Shown here piece by piece: positions 52,831 to 61,717 of a DNA stretch of 64,000 nt (within the stretch, counting starts at the first letter, position 1; each line of letters begins with the position of its first letter). The position numbers were made by a program, and so were the translations under genes. The DNA is taken from positions 1 through 64,000 of the forward strand of contig JAWUWD010000016.1 in NCBI GenBank assembly GCA_034112085.1, read 5' to 3'. Source of the stretch: JAWUWD01 sp034112085 (lineage in GTDB: Bacteria > Bacteroidota > Bacteroidia > Cytophagales > Cyclobacteriaceae). The notes below the pieces were generated by a model, which was not told where the DNA came from, made no database searches, and saw only the letters and a list, made by a program, of their open reading frames with translations.

Positions 52831-53523
52831 GTGGTAGAAATAATAGACTTGAGCCAAGAAATTTATTCTGGAATGCCTGTATTCAAGGGCCTTCCTCAAG
52901 TGAGTATCACTATGCACGCATCCCATGAAGAGTGGGCTGGAATAAAAACAAGTTCTCCTACTCCTGTCGTGAATAAGATTGAGTTTGGTGAACATACTGG
53001 AACGCATGTAGATGCTATCAGTCACATGTCTGCACAATATAAAGAGCAATCAATTGATACCATGCCGTTGTCGACATTCTACACAGAAGGGATCTGTTTG
53101 AATTTCTCACATAAGGATTTGAAAGAATTAATCGAGCCTATCGAAATAAAAGAAGCTTGTGAGAAGGCCAAAGTCGAAATCAAAAAAGGAGATACTGTCT
53201 TGATTCACACAGATCACTACAGGAATTACTACAATAGCGAAGAATGGGGTAAAGGCCCAGGAATCAGCGCTGCCTCAGCTAGATGGTTGGGCAATCAAGA
53301 AATTGCTGCTTTTGGAGTTGAGACTATGTCCCCAGGAGTATCTGGAGTATCCAATAAAGAGGTTCATTTGATTTGTGGTGAATTAGGGTTTACACACTAT
53401 GAGAATATGATCAATCTTCACAAGCTAATAGGGAGAGGTCGCTTTAGGTTTATCGGTTTTCCACTAAAGATAAAAGGAGGAACAGGATCACCAGTAAGAG
53501 CCGTAGCCATTTTTGAAGACTAA
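52831..53523 (+). CDS. Cyclase family protein (kynurenine formamidase-like)
   Basis: 230 residues with GTG start immediately after the dtd stop. The metal motif HTGTHVDAISHM near residue 53, VLIHTDHYRNYY and the C-terminal KGGTGSPVRAVAIFED fit the cyclase/KynB-like metal hydrolase family. Substrate uncertain: formylkynurenine, an isatin-like compound or another amide. No tryptophan breakdown gene is adjacent. Probably cotranscribed with dtd and MazG. Confidence 0.9.
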   Translation: MVEIIDLSQEIYSGMPVFKGLPQVSITMHASHEEWAGIKTSSPTPVVNKIEFGEHTGTHVDAISHMSAQYKEQSIDTMPLSTFYTEGICLNFSHKDLKELIEPIEIKEACEKAKVEIKKGDTVLIHTDHYRNYYNSEEWGKGPGISAASARWLGNQEIAAFGVETMSPGVSGVSNKEVHLICGELGFTHYENMINLHKLIGRGRFRFIGFPLKIKGGTGSPVRAVAIFED

Positions 53524-53528
53524 GTATT

Positions 53529-53867
53529 ATGGATAAAGAAATAAATATCAGAGAAGCTCAAGAAACCGTAGACAAGTGGATCAAAACAGTAGGCGTACGC
53601 TACTTTAATGAACTCACCAATATGGCACAGCTGACTGAAGAAGTTGGAGAAGTAGCCAGAATCATCGCTCGGAGATATGGAGAGCAATCTGAGAAATTAT
53701 CAGACAAAGACAAGGACTTAGGTGATGAATTGGCTGATGTACTTTGGGTAGTGATTTGTCTAGCAAATCAAACCGGCATAGACTTGACTACTGCTTTTAA
53801 AAAAAATCTAGATAAAAAAAAATCTCGCGATGCTAGTCGACACCACGAGAATAATAAGTTGAAATAG
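53529..53867 (+). CDS. MazG-like nucleotide pyrophosphohydrolase
   Basis: 112-residue all-alpha NTP pyrophosphatase. The Mg-binding EEVGEVARIIARRYG (EExxE) and DELADVLWVVICLANQTGID (E-x2-D) segments are clear. It starts 5 bp after the cyclase stop and may remove non-canonical NTPs. The tail DKKKSRDASRHHENNKLK is basic. Converges with the permease gene (10 bp between stops). Confidence 0.9.
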   Translation: MDKEINIREAQETVDKWIKTVGVRYFNELTNMAQLTEEVGEVARIIARRYGEQSEKLSDKDKDLGDELADVLWVVICLANQTGIDLTTAFKKNLDKKKSRDASRHHENNKLK

Positions 53868-53877
53868 AGTTTTCTAT

Positions 53878-55137
53878 TTAAGATCGTATGGCGATTACTG
53901 GGTCAAGTCTAGCAGCCAATGCAGCAGGTATGATTCCAGAAACTGTCCCGATGATCGCAGATACACCTAGGCCAAGAGTGATATTTTGCATTGAGAGTAC
54001 TACTTCTAAACTTCCCATAGGAATGAAGGTAATCAAGAACACCAGGAATATGCCGAGCGCTCCACCAATTACACTTAGGAATACTGACTCAAACAAAAAC
54101 TGAAAGAGGACAAAATAGTTCTTTGCTCCAAGTGACTTTTGAATACCTATTATATTGGTTCTTTCTTTTACAGAAACGAACATAATGTTAGCAATACCGA
54201 AACCTCCCACTAATATCGAAAATCCACCGATCACCCACCCTGCAATTCCAAACACATCAAACACACCGTTAAGAACATTGGCGATAGCTTCTGGGCGATT
54301 AAGTGCGAAATTATCTTTTTCCCTTGGCTTAAGTCCTCGTTTATTACGAAGTAATCCTGTCAATTCATTTTCCAATTCGACAAGGCCTATATCACCATCC
54401 CGGCCTTTTATTCCTATGGTTGAACCTAGTTCATTCCACTTGCCAGTACCCGTACTGTATAGTTTCCTAAAGGCATTATATGGTACTACACAATAATCAT
54501 CCTTGCTACCTGTTCCTATGAAACTCTCCCCTTCCTTTTTCAACACTCCGATCACAACATACTTCATGTTCTTTACCTTGATCTCCTCGCCTATCGGATC
54601 AACTCCATTTGGAAAAAGTGAAGTCACTACATTTGCGCCAATAATAGCTACATTTCGACCAGTATCAGTTTCTTTCTTATTGAAATATCTTCCTTTTACT
54701 ATGTCTAGATCAAATAACTCTCCGTAGTTAAAACTTCCACCATTTAATCCTACATCACCAATACTATTGCTCTTTCTTTTTAAAGTAGTATTTGCTTGAG
54801 CGTAAACGGCAATACTAGTAGAATTCTTAAGTTTGTCATCCAAGAACTTGAATTCACGGAAGCTTGGATTTGGGCGATTCCAGAAATCCCACCAGTTATA
54901 TTCGCCACTAGCATCGGGTGTATATGGCCACTTGCCAACGTATATAACACCTGACCCTAGGAAGGACAAACTATCCTTAATGTTCTTCTCCAACGAATCA
55001 ACAATGGTGAAAACCGATATAATTGCAAAAATTCCCACGGTCACACCTAGTAAAGAAAGAGTGGTCCGGAGTAAATTCATTTTCAGTGCGTTCCATGCAA
55101 ATCTGAAACTTTCAAGTATTAATCTGACTACTATCAC
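53878..55137 (-). CDS. MacB-like ABC transporter permease
   Basis: 419 residues with GTG start. TM1 ~20-45, a large periplasmic MacB-type domain (residues ~50-280; GEEIKVKNMKYVVIGVLKKE), and three C-terminal helices (FtsX family; SVKERTNIIGIQKSLGAKN). MacB-like permeases drive efflux or lipoprotein/peptide handling. There is no ABC ATPase or membrane fusion gene next to it, so it either uses an ATPase encoded elsewhere or is an orphan. Confidence 0.9.
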   Translation of the reverse strand: MIVVRLILESFRFAWNALKMNLLRTTLSLLGVTVGIFAIISVFTIVDSLEKNIKDSLSFLGSGVIYVGKWPYTPDASGEYNWWDFWNRPNPSFREFKFLDDKLKNSTSIAVYAQANTTLKRKSNSIGDVGLNGGSFNYGELFDLDIVKGRYFNKKETDTGRNVAIIGANVVTSLFPNGVDPIGEEIKVKNMKYVVIGVLKKEGESFIGTGSKDDYCVVPYNAFRKLYSTGTGKWNELGSTIGIKGRDGDIGLVELENELTGLLRNKRGLKPREKDNFALNRPEAIANVLNGVFDVFGIAGWVIGGFSILVGGFGIANIMFVSVKERTNIIGIQKSLGAKNYFVLFQFLFESVFLSVIGGALGIFLVFLITFIPMGSLEVVLSMQNITLGLGVSAIIGTVSGIIPAALAARLDPVIAIRS

Positions 55138-55200
55138 AGTGCTATAAATTAAATTCTAAAAACTATCTTATGGTCTCTCGGCAATTATCAAACAAATCAT

Positions 55201-55208
55201 TACATTTG
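55201..55208 (+). promoter_or_regulatory. Candidate -7 element TACATTTG for queA
   Basis: TACATTTG fits TAnnTTTG and lies 52 bp before the queA ATG. No TTG at the expected 19-21 bp was seen. Confidence 0.4.
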
Positions 55209-55260
55209 CAAGCTTATTTAGAACCTCAGAGGGTATATTTTTAATACCATAATATTACGT

Positions 55261-56307
55261 ATGAAATTATCAGCATTCAAGTATGATTTACCGGTAGGTC
55301 ATTTAGCCATGTATCCGGCTGAAAACAGAGATGAGTCTCGACTAATGGTAGTTCACAAGGACACAGGAAAGATCGAACACAAAATCTTCAAAGATGTTGT
55401 GGACTATTTCGATGAAGGTGATGTCATGATCATGAACAACACCAAAGTATTCCCTGCAAGATTGTTTGGAAACAAAGAAAAGACGGGTGCTCAGATCGAA
55501 GTTTTCCTATTGAGAGAGCTTAATAAAGAGCTTCACCTTTGGGATGTACTTGTAGACCCAGCTAGAAAAATAAGAGTAGGAAATAAATTGTACTTTGGAG
55601 ATAGTGACTTGATTGCAGAAGTGATCGACAACACCACTTCAAGAGGGCGTACGATTAGATTCTTATTTGATGGAACAGATGAAGAATTCTACAAATCGAT
55701 AGATATGTTGGGAGAAACACCTCTTCCTAAGCATATTGATCGTAAGGCAGAAGCTTCTGACAAGGAGAGATTCCAAACTATATATGCTAAGCATACAGGA
55801 GCGGTTGCCGCACCAACAGCTGGACTTCACTTTACTCCACACTTACTTAAGAAACTTGAGATCAAAGGAATAGAGTTTGATCCTATTACTTTACACATTG
55901 GGCTAGGCACATTTCGCCCAGTAGATGTTGAAGATCTTACTAAGCATAAAATGGATTCTGAGAACTACAGTATTCCAGAAAACACTGCTGACGTAGTAAA
56001 TAAAGCTCTAGATGCTAAAAGACGAGTTTGTGCAGTAGGAACAACTTCTATGCGTACACTTGAATCTTCAGTATCTGCACATGGCAGACTAAAGCCAAGT
56101 GAAGGATGGACAGACAGATTTATCTTTCCTCCTTACGAGTTCAAGATATGTAATGCAATGATCACGAACTTCCACCTACCTGAGTCAACTTTATTGATGA
56201 TGGCTTCGGCATTTGGAGGATACGACTTGATCAAAGAAGCTTATCAAGTAGCTATCAAGGAAGATTACAAATTCTTTAGTTATGGTGACGCAATGCTCAT
56301 TATCTAA
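55261..56307 (+). CDS. queA: tRNA preQ1(34) S-adenosylmethionine ribosyltransferase-isomerase
   Basis: 348-residue queuosine pathway enzyme that transfers ribose from SAM to preQ1 in t[23 protein letters not shown] at the start, [31 protein letters not shown] and [19 protein letters not shown] are all family signatures. It is monocistronic with a terminator directly after it. Confidence 0.96.
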   Translation: MKLSAFKYDLPVGHLAMYPAENRDESRLMVVHKDTGKIEHKIFKDVVDYFDEGDVMIMNNTKVFPARLFGNKEKTGAQIEVFLLRELNKELHLWDVLVDPARKIRVGNKLYFGDSDLIAEVIDNTTSRGRTIRFLFDGTDEEFYKSIDMLGETPLPKHIDRKAEASDKERFQTIYAKHTGAVAAPTAGLHFTPHLLKKLEIKGIEFDPITLHIGLGTFRPVDVEDLTKHKMDSENYSIPENTADVVNKALDAKRRVCAVGTTSMRTLESSVSAHGRLKPSEGWTDRFIFPPYEFKICNAMITNFHLPESTLLMMASAFGGYDLIKEAYQVAIKEDYKFFSYGDAMLII

Positions 56308-56327
56308 GGAAAAATAATTAACATTTT

Positions 56328-56359
56328 AAAACCCTGACATTAATTTGTCAGGGTTTTTT
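56328..56359 (+). terminator. Terminator of queA
   Basis: AAAACCCTGACA (56328-56339) and TGTCAGGGTTTT (56346-56357) form a perfect 12-bp stem followed by T. It resembles the ahpC terminator stem. Confidence 0.88.
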
Positions 56360-56370
56360 ATTTTTACAGC

Positions 56371-57030
56371 ATGAGTGAATATGTAATAATCGTAGCGGGA
56401 GGTATTGGAACACGAATGAAATCAAACATTCCAAAGCAATTTCTCTTACTGAATGGGTTGCCGATTCTCATGCATACTATTACTGCATTCAAAGACTACC
56501 GCATTACACTGGTCTTACCTGAAGATCAACATTCTTATTGGCAGGGATTATGCAAACAGCACAACTTCAATTACGCTCATGACATCATATCTGGTGGAGT
56601 GACTAGGTTTCAGTCGGTATCTAATGGATTGAAGAACATCCCTGATGAAGGTAAAGTAGCTATCCATGATGGCGTCAGACCATTGGTTACAAAAGACATC
56701 ATCAAAAATTCATTTGAATTAGCTGGAGAGCATGGCAATGCAATCACAGCTATCCCTCTCAAAGATTCTATCAGGAAAGTTTCAATCAAATCGAATAAAG
56801 CAGTTGACAGAACTAATTATCGCCTGATCCAGACACCTCAAACCTTCGATATTACGCTAATTAAAAAGGCTTATCAAACAACAGAATCAAGTCTATTCAC
56901 CGATGATGCAAGTGTTTTAGAAAAGGATGGTCACAAAATTCATCTATTCGAAGGAAGCCCAAGAAATATTAAAATCACCACTCCAGAGGACATCAAAATC
57001 GCTGAGGCTTTGATTGGTATTGAGAATTAA
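56371..57030 (+). CDS. ispD: 2-C-methyl-D-erythritol 4-phosphate cytidylyltransferase
   Basis: 219 residues. IIVAGGIGTRMKSNIPKQF is the CTP-binding loop, IHDGVRPLVTKDII and QTPQTFDITLIKKAY are conserved. It is the third step of the MEP isoprenoid pathway, so idi at 31.5 kb serves MEP-derived isoprenoids. It begins 12 bp after the queA terminator, so it needs its own promoter. The 3' end faces DUF2795. Confidence 0.95.
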   Translation: MSEYVIIVAGGIGTRMKSNIPKQFLLLNGLPILMHTITAFKDYRITLVLPEDQHSYWQGLCKQHNFNYAHDIISGGVTRFQSVSNGLKNIPDEGKVAIHDGVRPLVTKDIIKNSFELAGEHGNAITAIPLKDSIRKVSIKSNKAVDRTNYRLIQTPQTFDITLIKKAYQTTESSLFTDDASVLEKDGHKIHLFEGSPRNIKITTPEDIKIAEALIGIEN

Positions 57031-57068
57031 CTCAAAGTATTAAATTCAGAGTTAGCTATTTAAATAAA

Positions 57069-57099
57069 AAAGCCACTATAGCTTTCGCATAATGGCTTT
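57069..57099. terminator. Bidirectional terminator after ispD
   Basis: AAAGCCACTATAGC and GCATAATGGCTTT form an imperfect stem around a TTTC loop, with A- and T-rich ends. It lies between the convergent ispD and DUF2795 genes. Confidence 0.65.
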
Positions 57100-57128
57100 C
57101 ATTATATTCTTTGATTAGGAGATTTTAC

Positions 57129-57350
57129 CTAATACTCGTCTTCATTAAAAAAGAAGTCATCCTTGGTCGGATAATCCGGCCAAATCTCTTCGATACTCTC
57201 GAATGGATGCCCATCATCTTCTAATTCTTGAAGATTCTCTACAACCTCTAATGGTGCACCTGATCTAATAGAGAAATCTATCAATTCATCTTTACTTGCC
57301 GGCCAAGGCGCATCTTCTAGGTATGAAGCTAATTCTAATGTCCAGTACAT
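57129..57350 (-). CDS. DUF2795 family protein
   Basis: 73-residue acidic protein. MYWTLELASYLEDAPWPASK, DELIDFSIRSGAPLEVVENL and the end EIWPDYPTKDDFFF match DUF2795, a small family of unknown role with a helical core. A consensus-type promoter lies 39-68 bp upstream, supporting expression. Monocistronic. Confidence 0.88.
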   Translation of the reverse strand: MYWTLELASYLEDAPWPASKDELIDFSIRSGAPLEVVENLQELEDDGHPFESIEEIWPDYPTKDDFFFNEDEY

Positions 57351-57388
57351 GGTTCCTCCTTTATTTTATTCGTATGCTAATATTCGTG

Positions 57389-57418
57389 CAAAAATAGAAT
57401 TTAAAAACATAAAACAAA
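57389..57418 (-). promoter_or_regulatory. Promoter of the DUF2795 gene: TTTG-N18-TATTTTTG
   Basis: On the minus strand TTTG (57418-57415) and TATTTTTG (57396-57389) are separated by 18 bp, near the Bacteroidetes consensus spacing. The start codon lies 39 bp downstream at 57350. Confidence 0.55.
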
Positions 57419-57573
57419 CACTTACCTTATAAATTATATCACTTCAAAACATATTTCCTCAAAAAATCTTAAAGTTATAATTTGATCATGGCTGTTTTAT
57501 ATACTATATGGATACTTTTAGCTACATTTAATACACAATTTAGGCTAACCAATAATTAAATAATATTCACCAA

Positions 57574-59256
57574 ATGAGTGACGAAAAAATAATCTTTTCA
57601 ATGTCTGGAGTGACTAAAGTATTCCCTCCGAGTAAGCAAGTTCTTAAAAACATACATTTATCATTTTTCTATGGTGCCAAGATAGGCGTCCTCGGTCTTA
57701 ACGGATCTGGTAAGTCATCACTATTAAAAATAATCGCAGGGATCGATAAAGAATTTAGAGGCGAAGTAGTCTCTGATCAGAGTTTCTCAGTAGGGATGCT
57801 AGAACAAGAACCTCAGCTTGATCCAGAAAAAACGGTCAAGCAAATAGTAGAAGAAGGCGTGAAAGACATCACTGATCTTCTTCAAGAATTTGAAGACATT
57901 AATCTCAAATTTGGAGAGCCCGAGATACTTGACAATCCTGACGCGATGGATAAGCTTATCACAAAGCAAGGCGAAGTTCAAGAAAAACTGGACCACCTTG
58001 GCGCCTGGGAGCTGGATAACAAGCTAGAGCAGGCAATGGATGCACTTCGAACACCTCCGAGTGATGCATTGATCAAGAACTTATCTGGTGGTGAGAAAAG
58101 AAGAGTAGCGCTTTGTAGACTGCTATTAGAAAAGCCTGATGTGCTTCTACTTGATGAACCTACCAACCACTTGGATGCTGAGTCGGTTCATTGGTTGGAG
58201 CAACACTTGCAAAGATATGAAGGAACTGTCATCGCGGTAACTCACGATCGTTACTTCTTAGATAACGTTGCTGGTTGGATATTAGAACTGGACAGAGGTG
58301 AAGGTATTCCTTGGAAAGGCAACTATTCTTCTTGGTTAGATCAGAAGTCTAAACGTCTTGCTCAAGAAGAAAAGACAGAATCTAAAAGACAAAAAACACT
58401 TGAAAGAGAACTTGACTGGGTGCGTATGTCTCCAAAAGGAAGACATGCCAAATCAAAAGCTAGAATCACAGCTTATGACAACTTGGTAGGAGAAGAAGGC
58501 AAGAAGAAAGAAGAGAAACTTGAATTATATATTCCAGCGGGACCAAGACTAGGATCAAAAGTGATCGAAGCCCATGGAGTATCTAAGTCCTTTGGTGACA
58601 AACTTTTATATGAAAACCTAGACTTCAACCTTCCTCAAGGTGGAATAGTTGGAATAATCGGCCCCAATGGTGCTGGTAAAACCACCCTCTTCAAAATGAT
58701 CACTGGTAAGGAACAACCTGACTCAGGAACTTTTGAGGTAGGTCCTACAGTGGATTATGCCTATGTAGATCAAGAACATGACAATCTTGATCCTGAAAAA
58801 ACCGTTTGGGAGGCGATAACTGATGGCAATGAGCTCATTGAGATGGGTGGCAAACAGCTTAACTCTAGAGCCTATGTAAGTAAGTTCAACTTCGGTGGTG
58901 GAGACCAGCAAAAGAAGGTCGGTGTGCTTTCAGGTGGTGAGCGTAACAGAGTGCATCTGGCTATTGCCTTGAAACAAGGAGCCAACTTACTTCTACTAGA
59001 TGAACCTACCAATGATCTTGATATAAACACGCTTCGAGCGTTGGAAGAAGGATTAGAAAACTTTGGTGGGTGTGCTGTTGTGATTTCTCACGATAGATGG
59101 TTCTTAGATAGAATTTGCACACATATTCTAGCCTTTGAAGGTGATTCGCAAGTCTTCTGGTTTGAAGGTAACTGCTCTGAATATGAAGAAAATAAGAAAC
59201 AACGACTTGGAGATACTGGTCCGACCAGAATCAAATACAAAAAGTTGATGAAGTAA
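57574..59256 (+). CDS. ettA: Energy-dependent translational throttle protein (ABC-F)
   Basis: 560-residue ABC-F ATPase with two nucleotide-binding domains and no membrane part. Walker A GLNGSGKSSLLK and GPNGAGKTTLFK; signatures LSGGEKRRVALCRLL and LSGGERNRVHLAIAL; Walker B plus LLLDEPTNHLDAES and LLLDEPTNDLDINT. The arm and linker fit EttA, which binds the ribosomal E site. A hairpin terminator follows directly. Confidence 0.95.
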   Translation: MSDEKIIFSMSGVTKVFPPSKQVLKNIHLSFFYGAKIGVLGLNGSGKSSLLKIIAGIDKEFRGEVVSDQSFSVGMLEQEPQLDPEKTVKQIVEEGVKDITDLLQEFEDINLKFGEPEILDNPDAMDKLITKQGEVQEKLDHLGAWELDNKLEQAMDALRTPPSDALIKNLSGGEKRRVALCRLLLEKPDVLLLDEPTNHLDAESVHWLEQHLQRYEGTVIAVTHDRYFLDNVAGWILELDRGEGIPWKGNYSSWLDQKSKRLAQEEKTESKRQKTLERELDWVRMSPKGRHAKSKARITAYDNLVGEEGKKKEEKLELYIPAGPRLGSKVIEAHGVSKSFGDKLLYENLDFNLPQGGIVGIIGPNGAGKTTLFKMITGKEQPDSGTFEVGPTVDYAYVDQEHDNLDPEKTVWEAITDGNELIEMGGKQLNSRAYVSKFNFGGGDQQKKVGVLSGGERNRVHLAIALKQGANLLLLDEPTNDLDINTLRALEEGLENFGGCAVVISHDRWFLDRICTHILAFEGDSQVFWFEGNCSEYEENKKQRLGDTGPTRIKYKKLMK

Positions 59257-59260
59257 ATGA

Positions 59261-59290
59261 AATGAGGCTGTGAAATCAGCCTCATTTTTC
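59261..59290 (+). terminator. Terminator of ettA
   Basis: AATGAGGCTG (59261-59270) and CAGCCTCATT (59277-59286) form a perfect 10-bp stem followed by T-rich sequence, 4 bp after the ettA stop. Confidence 0.88.
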
Positions 59291-59310
59291 TTTCAAGACA
59301 GTTGACCATA

Positions 59311-59808
59311 ATGAAAATACTCTATCTCGTCCGTCATGCAAAATCCAGTTGGAAGTTCCCTGAACTTTCGGATCATGATCGTCCACTCAACAAACGAGGG
59401 AAAAGAGATGCTCCAGATATGGCAAATAGATTAAAGTCAAAAGGAGTATTGCCGGATACATTGATCTCTAGCACGGCCAATCGTGCATACACTACTGCTC
59501 AAAATATCGCCAAAGGAATAGGCTTTTCAGCAGCTGAAATCATCCCTAATAGTGATCTATTTCACGCGGAGTCAAGCGAAATTATCGAGGTAATTCAAGG
59601 CATCAATAATACTCATGAATCAGCCATGATCTTTGGACACAATCCTGGATTCACGACAACAGCCAATAGATTGATAAATTTAGGGATTGACAATATCCCT
59701 ACTTGCGGAGTGCTAGTTATCAGTTTTGCAGTTGATAGCTGGTCAGAGATTGATTCTAATAAAGGAGAGTTAGTGTTCTATGATTACCCGAAGAAAGTAA
59801 TTCTCTAA
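59311..59808 (+). CDS. SixA-type histidine phosphatase
   Basis: 165 residues from the ATG at 59311 (a TTG three codons earlier is open). LYLVRHAKSSWKFPELSDHD holds the RHG-type catalytic His, and RLKSKGVLPDTLISSTANRA and IFGHNPGFTTTANRL are conserved. SixA removes phosphate from phospho-histidine proteins; other small substrates are possible. It follows the ettA terminator. Confidence 0.92.
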   Translation: MKILYLVRHAKSSWKFPELSDHDRPLNKRGKRDAPDMANRLKSKGVLPDTLISSTANRAYTTAQNIAKGIGFSAAEIIPNSDLFHAESSEIIEVIQGINNTHESAMIFGHNPGFTTTANRLINLGIDNIPTCGVLVISFAVDSWSEIDSNKGELVFYDYPKKVIL

Positions 59809-59812
59809 TAAA

Positions 59813-60235
59813 TCAATTGCATAGCAGAAGCATCTTATCGATGTTGGCAATCCTTGTCATTCTGTCGAAAGGGACCGTTTGAGAAATATTATCCGATATT
59901 TCAAACATCTGAAGTATTTTCAAAAGCACTTTTTTTGCTTCAGACTTATCACTTTCTAATTTATATTTAGCCATTTCGATCAAATAATCGGTCACCAAAT
60001 CAATATGTTCAGCATTTAATTTCAATTCAGACAAATAAATACTGGATTCTTCAATGCTTAGGTTTAGCAGTTTTTCAATTTCCAAATCTAACTTCTCAGC
60101 AAAATTTTCATTTGAAACCTCAATCCCTTCTTCGATTTTCCCATTCGATTTCATTCCAAAAAACTCAGCAAGGATTTTCCCCAAAACTTTTCCGAGTTGC
60201 TCAATTTGATCTTTTATTAAATCTCTCTGCTCCAT
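59813..60235 (-). CDS. Helical protein of unknown function next to hslU
   Basis: 140 residues, no membrane segment. Mostly predicted helix with many Glu, Lys and Leu (e.g. EIEKLLNLSIEESSIYLSEL). It lies 19 bp downstream of the hslU stop on the same strand and may be cotranscribed. No family recognised. The first helix (EQRDLIKDQIEQLGKVLGKI) is amphipathic. Confidence 0.65.
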   Translation of the reverse strand: MEQRDLIKDQIEQLGKVLGKILAEFFGMKSNGKIEEGIEVSNENFAEKLDLEIEKLLNLSIEESSIYLSELKLNAEHIDLVTDYLIEMAKYKLESDKSEAKKVLLKILQMFEISDNISQTVPFDRMTRIANIDKMLLLCN

Positions 60236-60254
60236 CCAACGTCAATTTGTGCTT

Positions 60255-61661
60255 TTATAAAATATATTCACTCAAGTCCTTATTCTTGACTGTGCTATCC
60301 AATTTCTCATTGACCATCTCTTTGGTAACAGAAATCTTTGCATTGGCACTAATCACATCTGGCACATCGAATAGAAACTCGTTGAGTAATAGGCTCATGA
60401 CTGTGTGAAGTCTTCTAGCTCCAATGTTTTCAACTTCTGTATTGATCTTAAAAGCCGTAGCGGCTAGTTCTTCCAGTGCTTCATCTGTAAACTCAAGTGA
60501 CACCTCCTCTGCTGCAAACAAAGCTTCGTACTGCTTTGTAAGTGCATTCTTTGGCTCCTTTAAGATTTGATAGAAATCATCCTTAGTCAAGTTGTCAAGC
60601 TCTACTCTGATTGGGAACCTTCCTTGAAGTTCTGGAATCAAATCTGAGGGCTTAGCAACATGAAATGCTCCAGCAGCCATAAAGAGGATATGGTCTGTTT
60701 TGATCACACCATATTTCGTAGTAACAGCACTCCCTTCCACTATAGGAAGCAAGTCTCTTTGTACACCTTCTCTACTCACATCAGCTCCTCCACTCTTTCG
60801 AGATCCAGAAGCAATTTTATCTATCTCATCAATAAATATAATACCAGTATCCTCCGCCTTTCTGATCGCCTCTTCCTTCACCTCATCCATATCGATAAGC
60901 TTATGAGATTCTTCCTCCATCAAGAGCTTACGTGCATCAGCAATAGTAACTTTACGCTTCTTGTTCTTCTTAGGCATCATGTTGCCCAACATTTCCTGCA
61001 TATTAATCATAGAAGACTCGTCTATCATACCACCACCGATCATACCGACTCCACCAGAAGAAGGTTGCTTGACATCTATATCTATCTTGCGATCTTCAAG
61101 CTCTCCATTTTTGATCTTCTCTCTGAATCTATCTCGTGTTCTTTCATTGAGCTCCTGCTCATTATCAGGAGTTTCTCCATTGCCCAAAGTGACACCAGTC
61201 GGTGTATTGACTACATTTGCTGATGTCGTCTTCATTGGTGGAATTAACGCATCCAATATGATGTCTTCCACTATCTGAGCAGCGCGCTCCTTTACCTCCT
61301 CTTTTTTGGTAGTTTTCACCAAGTCAACAGACTGAGCGACTAAGTCTCTCACCATGCTTTCAACATCTCTACCGACATATCCCACTTCTGTGAATTTAGA
61401 TGCCTCCACTTTCGTAAATGGTGCATTAGCTATTTTGGCAAGTCTTCGAGCTATCTCTGTCTTTCCAACACCAGTAGCCCCGATCATCAGAATATTGTTA
61501 GGCACAATTTCCTTCTGCATGTCTGATTCTACACTCATTCTTCTCCACCTATTTCTAAGGGCAATAGCTACATTACGTTTAGCATCATTCTGACCGATGA
61601 TGTACTTATCCAGTTCAGAAACTATCTGCCTCGGTGTCAAATATGTTTTGTTATCTATCAT
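60255..61661 (-). CDS. hslU: ATP-dependent protease ATPase subunit HslU
   Basis: 468-residue AAA+ unfoldase partner of HslV. LTPRQIVSELDKYIIGQNDAKRN start, Walker A MIGATGVGKTEIARRL, Walker B region IIFIDEIDKIASGS and the C-terminal tail ending DLSEYIL that docks to HslV are all present. The I-domain (residues ~110-240) contains a Met-rich GGGMIDESSMINMQEMLGNM stretch. hslV is not adjacent. A plus-strand frame across it is a shadow. Confidence 0.96.
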   Translation of the reverse strand: MIDNKTYLTPRQIVSELDKYIIGQNDAKRNVAIALRNRWRRMSVESDMQKEIVPNNILMIGATGVGKTEIARRLAKIANAPFTKVEASKFTEVGYVGRDVESMVRDLVAQSVDLVKTTKKEEVKERAAQIVEDIILDALIPPMKTTSANVVNTPTGVTLGNGETPDNEQELNERTRDRFREKIKNGELEDRKIDIDVKQPSSGGVGMIGGGMIDESSMINMQEMLGNMMPKKNKKRKVTIADARKLLMEEESHKLIDMDEVKEEAIRKAEDTGIIFIDEIDKIASGSRKSGGADVSREGVQRDLLPIVEGSAVTTKYGVIKTDHILFMAAGAFHVAKPSDLIPELQGRFPIRVELDNLTKDDFYQILKEPKNALTKQYEALFAAEEVSLEFTDEALEELAATAFKINTEVENIGARRLHTVMSLLLNEFLFDVPDVISANAKISVTKEMVNEKLDSTVKNKDLSEYIL

Positions 61662-61717
61662 TGTGCTCTATCTCTTAATACGATTCTAGTTCAACGGAAC
61701 TCTTAAACTTCAATCAA

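Noticed and set aside
60660..61223. 187-codon plus-strand frame across hslU
   Set aside because: It is antisense to a fully conserved hslU gene, and its Ser/His/Leu-rich composition is what the reverse strand of hslU yields.
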